Notes: generated from the letters alone by a model not told the origin. Numbered from the stretch's first letter, positions 1-9,664 are shown. The stretch: 64,000 nt of DNA from Azospirillum sp. TSO35-2 (GCF_003116095.1 NZ_LGRA01000021.1:1060794-1124793), one strand, 5' to 3'. Program-made: numbers and translations.

Positions 1-1
1 C

Positions 2-226
2 CGCGAGGCCGCCCGTCAGGTTCTGCCGACGCTCGCCGCCCGCATGCGGGTGATGGAGGCGCAGATCAAGGTCCACCGCGTTCGGCAGGAAGCGATCGGC
101 GCCGCGCTGCGCGCCGCCTCCACCGCGCCGGTCGGCGTCTACGGCGCCAGCCTGCGCTACGGCGCGCGCACCGCGGTCCATGTGCCGACGCGCACCACCG
201 GCCACGCCTTCGCCGTCACCGTCTGA
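2..226 (+). CDS. C-terminal part of a FlgN-like flagellar chaperone (5' end outside window)
   Basis: The reading frame is open from the first bases to a TGA at 224-226, so only the last 74 residues are visible. The tail is helical and basic and ends in a short YGASLRYG stretch. FlgN-type export chaperones often end in a helix followed by a YG-containing tail, and flgN commonly sits directly before flgK, as here (27 bp gap). FlgN binds the hook-junction proteins FlgK and FlgL before export. The family call rests on position and this weak C-terminal resemblance only; it could be another small flagellar protein. Confidence 0.45.
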   Translation, partial: REAARQVLPTLAARMRVMEAQIKVHRVRQEAIGAALRAASTAPVGVYGASLRYGARTAVHVPTRTTGHAFAVTV

Positions 227-253
227 CCGCGTTCGGATTGGGGAGACACCGCC

Positions 254-1999
254 ATGTCGCTTCGTGTCGCGAGTTCCATCGCCACATCGGCGCTGCGCAC
301 ATCCGAAGTCGGGATCGCGGTCGCCTCGTCCAACGTCGCCAACGCCGGCACCGACGGCTACACCCGCAAGACCGCGGCCACCGTCACCCGCGACACCGGC
401 GTCAGCACCGCCAGCGTCGACGTGACATCGGTCACCAGCAACGTCGACCGCTTCCTGCTGAAGACCATCGTGTCGGCGCAATCCGACCTGGGCGCCGCCA
501 AGACCCGCGACAGCTACCTCGACCAGTTGCAGTCCGCCATGGGCACGGTCGCCTCGGACGAGGACAGCAGCGGCAGCGACATCGGCTCGATGATCGACGC
601 GCTGTCCGACACCCTGGCGACGCTGGCCACCGCGCCGGAGAGCGAAAGCGCCAAGGCCGCCACCATCCAGGACCTGTCCGATCTGGCGGAGACTCTGCGC
701 TCCACCTCGTCGTCGGTGCAGTCGCTGCGCGCCCAGGCCGACGACGAGATCGCGACGACGGTCGACACCATCAACGACACGCTCGACACGCTGAACGACC
801 TGAACGACCAGATCGTCAAGGGCAAGGCGCTGGGCCAGAACACCACCGACCTTGAGGACCAGCGCAACACCGCGCTGAAGAGCCTGGCGACCAACATCGA
901 CGTCACCTATCAGGTCGACGACAGCGGCCTGATGCGGATCTCGACCAGCTCGGGGAAGTCGCTGCTCGACAGCTCGGTACACGAGCTGTCCTACACGCCG
1001 GCCGCCTCGGTCAGCGCCAGCACGGTCTACAGCGCCAGCGGCACCAGCGGCTTCAACGGCATCATGCTGAGCGGCAGCGACGTCACCGGCTCCTCGCTCG
1101 GCGGCACGCTGGGGGCGCTGGTGACGTTGCGCGACAGCGACCTGCCGGCCCAGCAGGCCAGCCTGGACGAGTTGGCGACGACCTTGATGGACACGCTGAA
1201 CGCCATCCAGAACCAGGGCACCGCCTACCCGGCACCGCAGACGCTGACCGGCACCGAAAGCGTGTCGGCTAGCGACGCCCTGAAGGTGACCAGCGGCACC
1301 CTGCGCGTCGCCGTCACCGACAGTTCGGGCACGGCGGCCGAAGTGCTGGACATCGACCTGTCCACCCTGTCGACGCTGCAGGACGTGGTCGACGCCATCA
1401 ACACGATGAGCAACGCCAGCGCCTCGATCTCCAGCGACGGCAAGCTGGTGATCCAGGCCGACAGCGCTGACAACGGCATCGCGCTCGGCGGTGACGACGG
1501 CGCGTTTTCGACCGCCTACGGCATGAACGACCTGCTGACCGGCACCGGCGCCTCCGACATCAAGGTGGCGGGCCGCATCACCGCCGACAGCAGCCTGCTC
1601 GCCACCTCCGCCCTGTCGGACACCAGCGGCCTGACCGCCGGCGACACGGTGCTGACCAGCGGCGAGGGCTCGGTGGCGAGCGCGCTGAAGGCCGCCTTCT
1701 CCGCCAGCCAAAGCTTCGACGCCGCCGGCGGCCTGACCGGGCGGAGCACGACCTTCGCCAGCTACGCCGGCGCGGTGATCCAGAACGCGGCGACGCTCGC
1801 CGACACGGCATCGACCGCCTACGACAGCCAGGAAACCTACACCAGCAGCCTGGAGACGACCTTTTCGTCCCAGAGCGGCGTCAACGTCGACGAGGAGACC
1901 GCGGCGATCTCCACCCTGCAATCCGCCTACGAGGCCGCCGCGGCGGTCATGAAGACGTTGCAGGAGATGTTCGACACGGCGCTCGACATGGTCCAGTAG
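254..1999 (+). CDS. flgK: Flagellar hook-associated protein 1 (FlgK)
   Basis: FlgK is the first hook-filament junction protein, exported by the flagellar type III system and placed on top of the hook. This 581-residue protein has the family's N-terminal rod/hook signature (VASSNVANAGTDGYTRK near residues 24-40) and a C-terminal helix of the flagellin/HAP type (STLQSAYEAAAAVM). The middle is Ser/Thr/Asp-rich, as expected for the exposed domains. The ATG follows a GGGGAG ribosome site at 240-245 with 8 bp spacing. It lies 11 bp before flgL and is clearly cotranscribed with it. Confidence 0.95.
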   Translation: MSLRVASSIATSALRTSEVGIAVASSNVANAGTDGYTRKTAATVTRDTGVSTASVDVTSVTSNVDRFLLKTIVSAQSDLGAAKTRDSYLDQLQSAMGTVASDEDSSGSDIGSMIDALSDTLATLATAPESESAKAATIQDLSDLAETLRSTSSSVQSLRAQADDEIATTVDTINDTLDTLNDLNDQIVKGKALGQNTTDLEDQRNTALKSLATNIDVTYQVDDSGLMRISTSSGKSLLDSSVHELSYTPAASVSASTVYSASGTSGFNGIMLSGSDVTGSSLGGTLGALVTLRDSDLPAQQASLDELATTLMDTLNAIQNQGTAYPAPQTLTGTESVSASDALKVTSGTLRVAVTDSSGTAAEVLDIDLSTLSTLQDVVDAINTMSNASASISSDGKLVIQADSADNGIALGGDDGAFSTAYGMNDLLTGTGASDIKVAGRITADSSLLATSALSDTSGLTAGDTVLTSGEGSVASALKAAFSASQSFDAAGGLTGRSTTFASYAGAVIQNAATLADTASTAYDSQETYTSSLETTFSSQSGVNVDEETAAISTLQSAYEAAAAVMKTLQEMFDTALDMVQ

Positions 2000-2010
2000 A
2001 GGAGACCGCG

Positions 2011-2922
2011 ATGGAACGGGTCGCGACCTACAACCATCAGAACACGCTCGTCCAGTACATGATGAAGGCCGAGGCCAAGGTGGCGGCCGAGCAGGTCCGC
2101 TCGTCCACCGGCTTGAACTCCACCGACTACAAGGGCATCGCGTCGGACAGCGGCCGGCTGGTCAACCTCGAAAGCCACTACAAGCGGCTGGAGCAGTATG
2201 TCGACGAGGGCGAGGTCGTGAACGGCCGCATCCAGTCGATGTACGACGCGGTCGGCGGCATGACCGACCTGACCTCGCGGCTCAGCGCGCTGATCACCGG
2301 GTTGCAGGGCGACAACGCCGCCGGCGTCGACGGCGTGGTGGCGGAGGCCAGCGAGCTGATGAAGGAGTTCGCCGGCCTGATGAACACCCAGCAGGAGGGG
2401 CGCTACCTGTTCGCCGGCGGCAGCACCGACCAGCCGGCGGTCGACATCGACAGCGGCAGCTACGCGGCAGCGACCTACCCGTCCAGCGCCGACACCAGCT
2501 ATTACCAGGGCGATTCGACGATCGCGCATTTCCAGGCGGCCGACGATCTGGTGCTGTCCTACGGCGTCACCGCCGACGACCCGGCCTTCGAGAAGGCGCT
2601 GCGCGCCTTCAGCCTGATCGCCAACATGTCGACCGATCCGGTGGACGACGATCTGCTGGCCGAGGCGACGCAATTGGCGTCGGACTCGACCGACGGCCTG
2701 TCGATCGTCCAGGCCAAGCTGAGCGCGAACAGCGCCTCGCTGGAACGCACGATCGACCGCCACGTCGACGAGCAGCTCGTGCTGCAAACCCAGGTCGACG
2801 ACATCCGCAGCGTCGATCTGGCGGAATCCACCACCAAGCTGTCGCAGCTCCAGGCGTCGCTCGAGGCAACCATGAGCCTGATGAAGATCCTGGAAGAGAA
2901 CAACCTGTCCAAGTACCTGTAA
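2011..2922 (+). CDS. flgL: Flagellar hook-associated protein 3 (FlgL)
   Basis: FlgL is the second junction protein between hook and filament. The 303-residue product has flagellin-like ends: an N-terminal helix (RVATYNHQNTLVQYMMKAEAK) and a C-terminal helix (DLAESTTKLSQLQASLEATM), with the FAGG motif typical of FlgL around residue 133. A GAGGAG site precedes the ATG, and the gene follows flgK by 11 bp, so translation is probably linked. The stop codon at 2920-2922 is followed at once by AAAAACG-A-CGTTTTT (2921-2935), a short AT inverted repeat too weak to call a terminator with confidence. Confidence 0.93.
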   Translation: MERVATYNHQNTLVQYMMKAEAKVAAEQVRSSTGLNSTDYKGIASDSGRLVNLESHYKRLEQYVDEGEVVNGRIQSMYDAVGGMTDLTSRLSALITGLQGDNAAGVDGVVAEASELMKEFAGLMNTQQEGRYLFAGGSTDQPAVDIDSGSYAAATYPSSADTSYYQGDSTIAHFQAADDLVLSYGVTADDPAFEKALRAFSLIANMSTDPVDDDLLAEATQLASDSTDGLSIVQAKLSANSASLERTIDRHVDEQLVLQTQVDDIRSVDLAESTTKLSQLQASLEATMSLMKILEENNLSKYL

Positions 2923-3062
2923 AAACGACGTTTTTCTCCCCCGCGCCGGGATGCGCAAAAAAGCGCTAATCCGAACGAAAAAGCCCGCCAGTTTCCGCCG
3001 CGTCCGCCGTGAGTCCCAGTGAGGGTCGCCGAAACGGCCCGGTTCGATCAGGAGACCACATC

Positions 3063-3887
3063 ATGCCCGTCATCACGACCAACACGGCTTCCAATTCGGC
3101 CCTTCGCTACCTGAACATCAACTCCGCGAGCCAGTCCGACTCGGTCTCGAAGATCGCCAGCGGATCGCGCATCACCAAGGCGTCGGACGACGCGGCGGGC
3201 TTGGCCGTCGGCACTTCGCTGCAGTCGGACATCACCGTGCTGAACCAGGCGGCCACCAACGCCTCGCACGGGTCGTCGATCCTGCAGACCGCCGACGGCG
3301 GCATGTCGAGCATCTCCGACATGGTGCAGCGCATGCGGTCGCTGGCGACGCAGTCGCTGTCCGGCTCGGTCACCGACAACGAGCGCAGCTATCTGGACGC
3401 CGAGTTCCAGCAGTTGTCGGAGGAAATCGACGGTGTCGCCTCGGGCACCCGCTTCAACGACGTGTCGCTGCTCGACGGCACCGGCAACTGGGCGACGGGC
3501 GTCGATTTCCGCGTCGGCACCACCTCCACCGACAACATCAACGTCTCCATCGCCGCCACCACCACCACGTCGCTGGGCATCAGCACGCTGGACGTCTCGA
3601 CCTCGGCGACCGCCGCCGCCGCGCTGACCGCGCTGGACAGCGCGGTGACCAGCCTGTCGGACGCCCGCGCCGACGTCGGCGCGCTGATCTCGCGGTTCGA
3701 ATTCCGCAGCGACATGATCGACACCACGATCGAGAACACCGAGGCCGCGCAGTCCGACATCATGGACGTCGACGTCGCCGAGGAACAGTCGAAGCTGTCT
3801 TCGACCAAGGTGCTGACACAGGCCGCCATCGCGGTCCTCTCCCAAGCGAACTCGATGCCGGAGAATCTGCTCTCCCTTCTCCGCTGA
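3063..3887 (+). CDS. fliC: Flagellin, short type (274 residues)
   Basis: This is the filament subunit. The conserved D0/D1 ends are complete: N-terminal VITTNTASNSALRYLN with the ASGSRITKASDDAAGLAVG block, and C-terminal LTQAAIAVLSQANSMPENLLSLLR. The variable centre is very short, so the filament should lack an elaborate outer domain; lateral (swarming) flagellins are often this size. The frame is open further upstream, but ATG 3063 is chosen because AGGAG at 3050-3054 sits 8 bp before it and flagellins start this way. A Ser/Thr-rich middle and the TPR-glycosyltransferase gene 3.3 kb downstream make O-glycosylation plausible (inference). Confidence 0.95.
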   Translation: MPVITTNTASNSALRYLNINSASQSDSVSKIASGSRITKASDDAAGLAVGTSLQSDITVLNQAATNASHGSSILQTADGGMSSISDMVQRMRSLATQSLSGSVTDNERSYLDAEFQQLSEEIDGVASGTRFNDVSLLDGTGNWATGVDFRVGTTSTDNINVSIAATTTTSLGISTLDVSTSATAAAALTALDSAVTSLSDARADVGALISRFEFRSDMIDTTIENTEAAQSDIMDVDVAEEQSKLSSTKVLTQAAIAVLSQANSMPENLLSLLR

Positions 3888-4063
3888 CGGTTCGCCGGCC
3901 GCCGGTCCGGGACGACGCCGCACAGCCTCACACTCTTGCGGTTCATCGCCGGCCGGCGGCCATCTCCACCCTCATCGTCACCCATCCATCGCCGCTTCGC
4001 ACCGCCAGCCGCCGCCCCGCCGCCCGGGGTTTCCGCGGTCGGCCACGGGGGAGGTATGCCGTC

Positions 4064-5764
4064 ATGACCACCGTCAGTTCCACCTCCTCCACGACCACCA
4101 CCACGACCGCGGCCTCCACCGGCTATGCGGCGCTGTCCTCCAGCGATTCCGGCACCGGCATCGATTATGCGACGCTGATCGAGGCGAAAGTGCAGGCGCG
4201 ACTGGTCAAGTCCGACCGGATCGACGCCAAGATCACCGCCAACGAAGCGAAGATCAGCGCCTACACCGACTTGCAGGATCTGCTGCAAACGGTGAACAGC
4301 TCGATCGACGGCCTGCGCAACCGCAGCACATCAACCGGCGCGTCCTCGAACCTGTTCGGCCAGCGCACCGCCTACATCGGCGACGACGACGTGTTCAGCG
4401 CCACCGTGGACGACGACACCGACGTCGGGACCTATTCGGTGGTGGTGCAGCAGCTGGCGACCAAGCACAAGATCGGCGCCGACAGCGTCACCAGCAAGAC
4501 CGACGCGCTGGGCCAGTCCGGCAGCTTCACGCTGCAGGCCGCCGACGGCACCGCGGTGACCATCTCGATGGAATCCGACGACAGCCTGACCGACCTGCGC
4601 GACGCGATCAACGCGCAGAAGACCACCAGCGGCGTCACCGCCAGCATCGTGCAGGTCAGCGATTCCAGCTACCAGCTGATCCTGACCGCCAACAACACCG
4701 GCGAGGGGATCTCGCTGACCGACGGCGGCGACGGCGTGCTGGGTTCGCTCGGCCTGACCGACAGCGACGGAACGACGATCAAGAACGAACTGGTGGCGGT
4801 GCAGGACGCGATCGTCGAGATCGACGGCGTCACCATCACCCGCAGTTCCAACACGATCGACGACGCCATCGAAGGCGTGACGCTGAACCTCTACACCGCC
4901 AGCCCCGACACCGCGGTGTCGATGGAGGTGTCGACCGACCTGTCCTCGATCAAGTCGGCGATCTCCGACTTCGTCGACGCCTACAACGCCTACCGCGACT
5001 TCGTGGTGCAGCAGCAGGCGACGACCTCCGACGGCACCAAGAGCGACGACGCGACCCTGTTCGCCGACAGCCTGCTGCGGCAGATCACCTCCTCGGTCAG
5101 CAGCGCGCTGAACACCACCATCACCACCGACGACGGCACCGTGCTGTCGATGGCCTCGCTCGGCATCACCTTCGACAGCTCCAACAATCTGGAACTGGAC
5201 GAAGACACGCTGAACACCATGCTGACCGACAACCTCGACGGCGTCAAGCAGTTGCTCGGCCTCAACATGACCGCGTCGTCGAGCCAGTTGTCGTTGCTGC
5301 GCTACAACAGCAACCAGTCGTCGCTGTCCTTCACGCTCGACATCGTCAGGGGCGACGACGGAACGCTCAGTTCCGCGTCGGTCGATGGCGACGACAGCCT
5401 GTTCACGGTCAGCGGCAACCGCATCGTCGGCGCCACCGGCACCGCCTACGAAGGCATCGTTCTGGTCTACAGCGGCAGCAGCGGCAGCGTCGACGTCGAT
5501 TTCTCGCAGGGGCTGGCCGACAAGCTCTACAGCGCCATCTCCTCCGCCGCCGACGATTACGACAGCGACCTGACGTCGGCGATCGACGACCTGGAAACCA
5601 CCGACACCGAGCTGGAAAGCCGCTCCAGCGACATCAAGACCAAGGCGGAAGCCTACCGCACCACGCTGACCGCCTATTACGCCCGGCTGGAGGCGGCGGC
5701 GGAGACGGCGGCGCTGCTGCTGCAGCAGTTGACCTACACCGACAGCAGCGACAGCAGCAGTTGA
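4064..5764 (+). CDS. fliD: Flagellar filament cap protein (FliD / HAP2)
   Basis: FliD caps the growing filament and helps each flagellin fold in. The 566-residue sequence shows the FliD_N pattern (DYATLIEAKVQARLVKSDRI, then IGDDDVFSATVDDDTDVGTYSVVVQQLA) and a C-terminal coiled region (DDLETTDTELESRSSDIKTK). The N-terminus carries a run of Ser/Thr. A GGGGAGG site at 4047-4053 supports the ATG at 4064. A 176-bp gap separates it from the flagellin gene and fliS follows after 64 bp, the usual fliD-fliS order. Confidence 0.92.
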   Translation: MTTVSSTSSTTTTTTAASTGYAALSSSDSGTGIDYATLIEAKVQARLVKSDRIDAKITANEAKISAYTDLQDLLQTVNSSIDGLRNRSTSTGASSNLFGQRTAYIGDDDVFSATVDDDTDVGTYSVVVQQLATKHKIGADSVTSKTDALGQSGSFTLQAADGTAVTISMESDDSLTDLRDAINAQKTTSGVTASIVQVSDSSYQLILTANNTGEGISLTDGGDGVLGSLGLTDSDGTTIKNELVAVQDAIVEIDGVTITRSSNTIDDAIEGVTLNLYTASPDTAVSMEVSTDLSSIKSAISDFVDAYNAYRDFVVQQQATTSDGTKSDDATLFADSLLRQITSSVSSALNTTITTDDGTVLSMASLGITFDSSNNLELDEDTLNTMLTDNLDGVKQLLGLNMTASSSQLSLLRYNSNQSSLSFTLDIVRGDDGTLSSASVDGDDSLFTVSGNRIVGATGTAYEGIVLVYSGSSGSVDVDFSQGLADKLYSAISSAADDYDSDLTSAIDDLETTDTELESRSSDIKTKAEAYRTTLTAYYARLEAAAETAALLLQQLTYTDSSDSSS

Positions 5765-5828
5765 CCGCCCTCACCGACGAAAACGCCCCGGACGGCAAGG
5801 CCTCCCTCCAGACTAAGGATTTGGCGCC

Positions 5829-6308
5829 ATGCGCAATGCCGCTTACTCCAAGGCCCTCTCCGCCTATGCGACCGCCAACAGCGCGGTGCCGCCGCTGGTC
5901 GCGGTGGTGCGGCTGTACGAGCGGGCGATGACCCATCTGCACGCCGCGCGCGACGCCGCCGCCGCCCGCCGGTTCGAGGCCCATCATGCGGCGATCGAAC
6001 GCGCGGTCATGGTGTTCGCGGGCCTTGATTCCATTCTGGTTTTCGATAAAAATGAAGATATCGCCTGGACGCTTCGACGGTTCTACCACCGCCTGATCGT
6101 CCAGGCCGGCGCTGCCGCCAGCCGGAAGGATCCGGTGGCGGCGTGCGAATCGGTTATCCGCCAGACGGCCTTCATGCTGAAGGCTTGGCAGGCCATCGCC
6201 GCAGAACGCGGCGGGCCGTCCACTGTCGTCGGTGCCACGGCCAAAGGGCCGCATGCGTCCGTCGTCGGGAGAACGATGGATCATGCTCATGGCGGAATCT
6301 CGGCTTGA
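5829..6308 (+). CDS. fliS: Flagellar secretion chaperone FliS
   Basis: FliS binds flagellin in the cytoplasm and stops it polymerising before export. The 159-residue product has the all-helical FliS pattern: an N-terminal AYSKALSAYATANSAV, then a VVRLYERAMTHLHAARDA helix, and later WTLRRFYHRLIVQA. It is longer than typical FliS (about 125-135 residues) because of a C-terminal tail after residue 130. That tail is encoded by the bases that also hold the start of the downstream sigma factor gene (26-bp overlap), so the extra length may serve translational coupling. AAGGA at about 5815 provides the ribosome site. Confidence 0.85.
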   Translation: MRNAAYSKALSAYATANSAVPPLVAVVRLYERAMTHLHAARDAAAARRFEAHHAAIERAVMVFAGLDSILVFDKNEDIAWTLRRFYHRLIVQAGAAASRKDPVAACESVIRQTAFMLKAWQAIAAERGGPSTVVGATAKGPHASVVGRTMDHAHGGISA

Positions 6309-6936
6309 CGAGCGCGGGCGCCTGCTCAACCGCGGGCCGGTGACGGCGGGCGTCGACATCCCCAGCGACGAGGAACCGGACGAGGCGCTGATGGCGCAGA
6401 TCCGGTCCGGCAGCCAGACGGCCTACCGCCGTCTGGTGCATCGTCATCTGAAGCGCACCTACGCGCTGGCCCGCCGCCTGACCGGCAACGAGGCGGAGGC
6501 GGAGGACGTCGTCCAGGACGCCTTCCTCCAGGTCTGGCAGCGCCGCGCCCAATGGACCGACGACGGCGGCGCCCGCTTCACCACCTGGCTCTACCGGGTG
6601 GTGGTCAACCGCTGCATCGACCACAAGCGCCGGCCGGTCGGCCAGGAGCTGGACGCGGTCGCCGAGCCGTCGGACGGCGCGCCGGACGCGGTCAGCACCA
6701 TCCACCGCCAGCAGGTCGCCGCCCGGCTGGTCGACGCCCAGTCGAAGCTGACGCCGCAGCAGCGCGCCGCGGTAACCCTGTTTTATTACGAGAATTTAAG
6801 CAACGCGGACATCGCGACCGTTATGCAAATCAGCACCGGTGCGGTAGAGTCGCTGTTGAAACGCGCGCGCCAGCAGCTTCGCCTGCTGCTGCGCGCCAGC
6901 GCGCAGGCGGCCAGGGATTCGTTCGATGACGGATGA
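6283..6936 (+). CDS. ECF-type RNA polymerase sigma factor
   Basis: This is a 217-residue group-4 (ECF) sigma factor. Region 2 is seen as QTAYRRLVHRHLKRTYALARR, then AEAEDVVQDAFLQVWQRR and FTTWLYRVVVNRCIDHKRR. Region 4 is LTPQQRAAVTLFYYENLSNADIAT followed by the GAVESLLKRARQQLR recognition helix. An in-frame start exists 51 bp upstream, but ATG 6283 has GGGAGA about 10 bp before it. It overlaps the end of fliS by 26 bp and the next gene by 11 bp, so the three are probably translated from one message. Target promoters are unknown; flagellar late genes or cell-surface genes are a guess from position only. Confidence 0.9.
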   Translation: MLMAESRLDERGRLLNRGPVTAGVDIPSDEEPDEALMAQIRSGSQTAYRRLVHRHLKRTYALARRLTGNEAEAEDVVQDAFLQVWQRRAQWTDDGGARFTTWLYRVVVNRCIDHKRRPVGQELDAVAEPSDGAPDAVSTIHRQQVAARLVDAQSKLTPQQRAAVTLFYYENLSNADIATVMQISTGAVESLLKRARQQLRLLLRASAQAARDSFDDG

Positions 6937-7204
6937 GGAGTTTCGCGATCAGCTCGATCGCCATGGAGGCGACCTCGCCCTGTGGCCACCCGCGGTGGCG
7001 CGGGACGCGCGGCGCCTTTTGCTGCGTTCGGTCACGGCGCAGGCGATGCTGGACGAGATGGTCACGCTGGAACTGGCGCTGGGCCGGTCGGACGACCGTC
7101 CGCCCGCCGGCCTCGCCGACCGCATCTTCGACGCCGCCTTCCGGCTGGCCCCGTCGGACCGCGGCTTCGACGAGGACGCCGATCAGCCGCCCCGGCTGAT
7201 GTAA
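6926..7204 (+). CDS. Small partner protein of the ECF sigma factor (possible soluble anti-sigma factor)
   Basis: A 92-residue acidic protein that starts inside the sigma factor gene (11-bp overlap). Its opening, FRDQLDRHGGDLALWPPAVARDARRLL, matches a pattern I know from alphaproteobacterial proteins encoded next to ECF sigma factors, usually the cytoplasmic part of a membrane anti-sigma factor. Here no membrane segment follows, so it is either a soluble version or a truncated one. It contains no cysteine, which argues against a ZAS-type zinc site. Its stop lies 3 bp from the stop of the convergent gene. Function as anti-sigma factor is inferred from context. Confidence 0.7.
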   Translation: MTDEEFRDQLDRHGGDLALWPPAVARDARRLLLRSVTAQAMLDEMVTLELALGRSDDRPPAGLADRIFDAAFRLAPSDRGFDEDADQPPRLM

Positions 7205-7207
7205 CGG

Positions 7208-9520
7208 TTACGTGCCACGCGGCAGCCGCGTCAGTTCGCCGGCAATCCGCCCCAGCGTGTGCTCGAGACCCTGGCCCGGCAGCGGCTGGAACGTGCGCAT
7301 CGACGGGTACCAGGGCCGGCCGGCGGTGCCCAGATGGGTCCAGTCGCGGCGGCCGAAGCGCCAGACCGGCACGCCGAGCGCGCCGGCCAGTTCCGCAACC
7401 GAGTTCGCCGGCGCGATCACGAGGTCGAGGGCGGAGACCAGCGCCGCCGTCTCCTCGAAGTCGTTGCGCAGGTCCACCCCGTTCCAGCCATAGATGGGAA
7501 CGCCGAAGCGGCGTTCCGCATCCAGGATCTCGGCCCGGCAATCGTCGTATTGCAGGTTGACGAAGGTGACGCCGGGCACCGCGAACAACGGCCCCCAGGC
7601 GTCCAGCGGCAGATAGGCGGAGCGGCGGTCGGCGGTCATCAGTTGGCTGCGCCAGCTGATGCCGACGCGCAGGTCGTCGCCGGCGGCGTCCAGCCGCTCG
7701 CGCCAGTCGGACACGCGGCCGGGGTCGGCGTAGAGCCAGCAGGACCGCTCGGGGAAGGCCGACAGCCGCTCGCGCAGCAGGCGCGGCACCGACCCGGCCG
7801 GGATGTGGTAGTCGCCGTCGACGGCTTCGGCCTCCATCAGGCCGCAGGGCGGCTGTTCGGCGCGGACGATGGCCTTGGGAAAGGACTGGGCGAACAGCGG
7901 CACCAGCCGGCGCTCGCACTCGATCACCACCGTTCCCGCCAGCTTGATCAGGTCGGGATAGCAGGAGGCGAACAGGAACTCGTCCCCCACCCCCTGCTCG
8001 CGCCAGACGAACAGCCGTTTGCCGGCCAGCGGCTCGCCCCGCCATTCCGGGATGGTGAAGCGGCGTTCCGGCCGCACCCGCCCGGCTTTGAAGCGGTAGG
8101 CGTAGTCGGCCCAGCCGGCGGTCAGCGCCCCGCGCTCCAGCGACAGCAGACCGCGGTTGAAACGGGCCAGCGCGTGGCTCGGCGCCGCGGCGACGGCACG
8201 GTCGAACCAGCGGCCGGCGGCGGGGTTGCCCTGAAGCTGCTCCGCCAGACCCAGCGTGCACAGCGGGTCGGCCAGCGCCGGTGCCAGCGCCAGCGCACGG
8301 CGGCAGGCGGCGGCGGCTTCGGTCGGCCGCTGCGCCCCGTTCATCGCGTAGGCCAGCACGGCGTGCAGCGGCGCGTGCCCCGGCATCAGCCGGATCGCCC
8401 GCCGCACCTGCACCGCCGCCGCCGCGAACGCCTCATGGTCAGCCAAGTCGGCACCCCGGTTGCCGAGCGCGTCGGCGAAGGCGGGGTTGAGCGCCAGCGC
8501 CCGCCGCCAGCAGACATCCGCCTCGGCGGAGCGGCCCTGCGCCTTGCGGACGTTGCCCAGATTGTTCCAGGCCTCGGCCTGCCGGCCGTCATGGGCGATG
8601 GCGCGGCGCTGCCACGCCTCCGCTTGGCCGGGGTGGCCGAGCGCCGCCTCCGCCAGCCCCAGATTGACCAGCGCCGGCACATGGGCCGGGTCGATCGCCA
8701 GGGCACTGCGGAACCGGTCGCGCGCCGGGCCGTGGTGGCCGAGGGCGTGCAGCAGCAGGCCGAGATTGTTGCGGGTTTCGGTGTGGTCGGGCTGGCGGCG
8801 CAGCGCCTGCCGGTACGCCTCCTCCGCCGCGGCGGCATCGCCCAGCGTCTGGACGGTGGCGCCCAGATTGGCCCAGACCGACGCGTTGTCGACGCCAAGC
8901 CGGATCGCCTCCCGATAGGCCACCGCCGCCTCGGCCCCGCGGCTCCAGCGGCGCAGCGCGTTGGCCAGCGTGATGCGGATCGCCGCGTCCTTGGGGCACA
9001 TCCGCGCCGCCAGCCGGTAGCAGCCCAGCGCGGCGTCGACCTGCCGCAGATCCTCCAGCGCGCGGCCCAGCCCGAGCCGCGGCTCCGCCGCACCCGGCAC
9101 CAGACGCACCGCGGCACGGTAGCAGCGCAGCGCGACCACCGGCCGTCCCAGCCGTCCGGCCAGGGCGCCCAGCAGGCACAGCGCGTCGGCGTCGTCGGGG
9201 TTGAGCGCCAGCGAGCGGCGGGCGGCGGCCAGCGCCTCGCCCGCCCGCCCCTGGTCGAGCAGGGCCTGCCCCAACGCAAGGTGGTAGGACCCGACCAGGG
9301 CGTTGCCGCGGGCGGCGGTGTCGAACAGGGCGGTCGCGTCGCGGCGGCGCCCGTCCTGGTAGGCGATGTGGCCGAGAAGATGGGCGGCGTCGCTGTGGCT
9401 GGGGTCGATCCGCAGGATTTCACGGTAGAACCGCTCCGCCCGCTCGGTCTGTCCGGCGTTGTGGTGCTGAACCGCCAGACGCAGCAAGCTGTCGGTCCGC
9501 CGTGTCGCGTTCCCGTCCAT
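7208..9520 (-). CDS. TPR-repeat glycosyltransferase, probable flagellin glycosylation
   Basis: About 770 residues. The first two thirds are at least ten tetratricopeptide repeats of 34 residues (recurring A.....LGN....G....A...Y..A....P). From about residue 500 comes a glycosyltransferase-like domain (LFVWREQGVGDEFLFASCYPD, then LRVGISWRSQ and APANSVAELAGALGVPVW), resembling GT9/GT41-type domains of bacterial TPR transferases. Such proteins often sit beside flagellin genes and modify flagellin. An in-frame GTG at 9577 would add 19 residues, but neither start has a convincing ribosome site; the ATG is preferred. It converges on the sigma-factor operon with 3 bp between stop codons. Confidence 0.8.
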   Translation of the reverse strand: MDGNATRRTDSLLRLAVQHHNAGQTERAERFYREILRIDPSHSDAAHLLGHIAYQDGRRRDATALFDTAARGNALVGSYHLALGQALLDQGRAGEALAAARRSLALNPDDADALCLLGALAGRLGRPVVALRCYRAAVRLVPGAAEPRLGLGRALEDLRQVDAALGCYRLAARMCPKDAAIRITLANALRRWSRGAEAAVAYREAIRLGVDNASVWANLGATVQTLGDAAAAEEAYRQALRRQPDHTETRNNLGLLLHALGHHGPARDRFRSALAIDPAHVPALVNLGLAEAALGHPGQAEAWQRRAIAHDGRQAEAWNNLGNVRKAQGRSAEADVCWRRALALNPAFADALGNRGADLADHEAFAAAAVQVRRAIRLMPGHAPLHAVLAYAMNGAQRPTEAAAACRRALALAPALADPLCTLGLAEQLQGNPAAGRWFDRAVAAAPSHALARFNRGLLSLERGALTAGWADYAYRFKAGRVRPERRFTIPEWRGEPLAGKRLFVWREQGVGDEFLFASCYPDLIKLAGTVVIECERRLVPLFAQSFPKAIVRAEQPPCGLMEAEAVDGDYHIPAGSVPRLLRERLSAFPERSCWLYADPGRVSDWRERLDAAGDDLRVGISWRSQLMTADRRSAYLPLDAWGPLFAVPGVTFVNLQYDDCRAEILDAERRFGVPIYGWNGVDLRNDFEETAALVSALDLVIAPANSVAELAGALGVPVWRFGRRDWTHLGTAGRPWYPSMRTFQPLPGQGLEHTLGRIAGELTRLPRGT

Positions 9521-9664
9521 GTTCGGTGCCGTTCCGTCTGTGAACTTGTCCGCGGCGTCATGCCCGCGTCTGTTCACTGGTACGGCGGCGGCGATGGAGT
9601 CCTGCGTGCGATCGTAACTTTTCTTGAGCGGGGCCGTTTTGATTCGTGCGTGGCTTCAACGAAC

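Noticed and set aside
2921..2935. AAAAACG-A-CGTTTTT as a terminator after flgL
   Set aside because: The loop is too small and the stem is almost all A-T, so it would be unstable as RNA.
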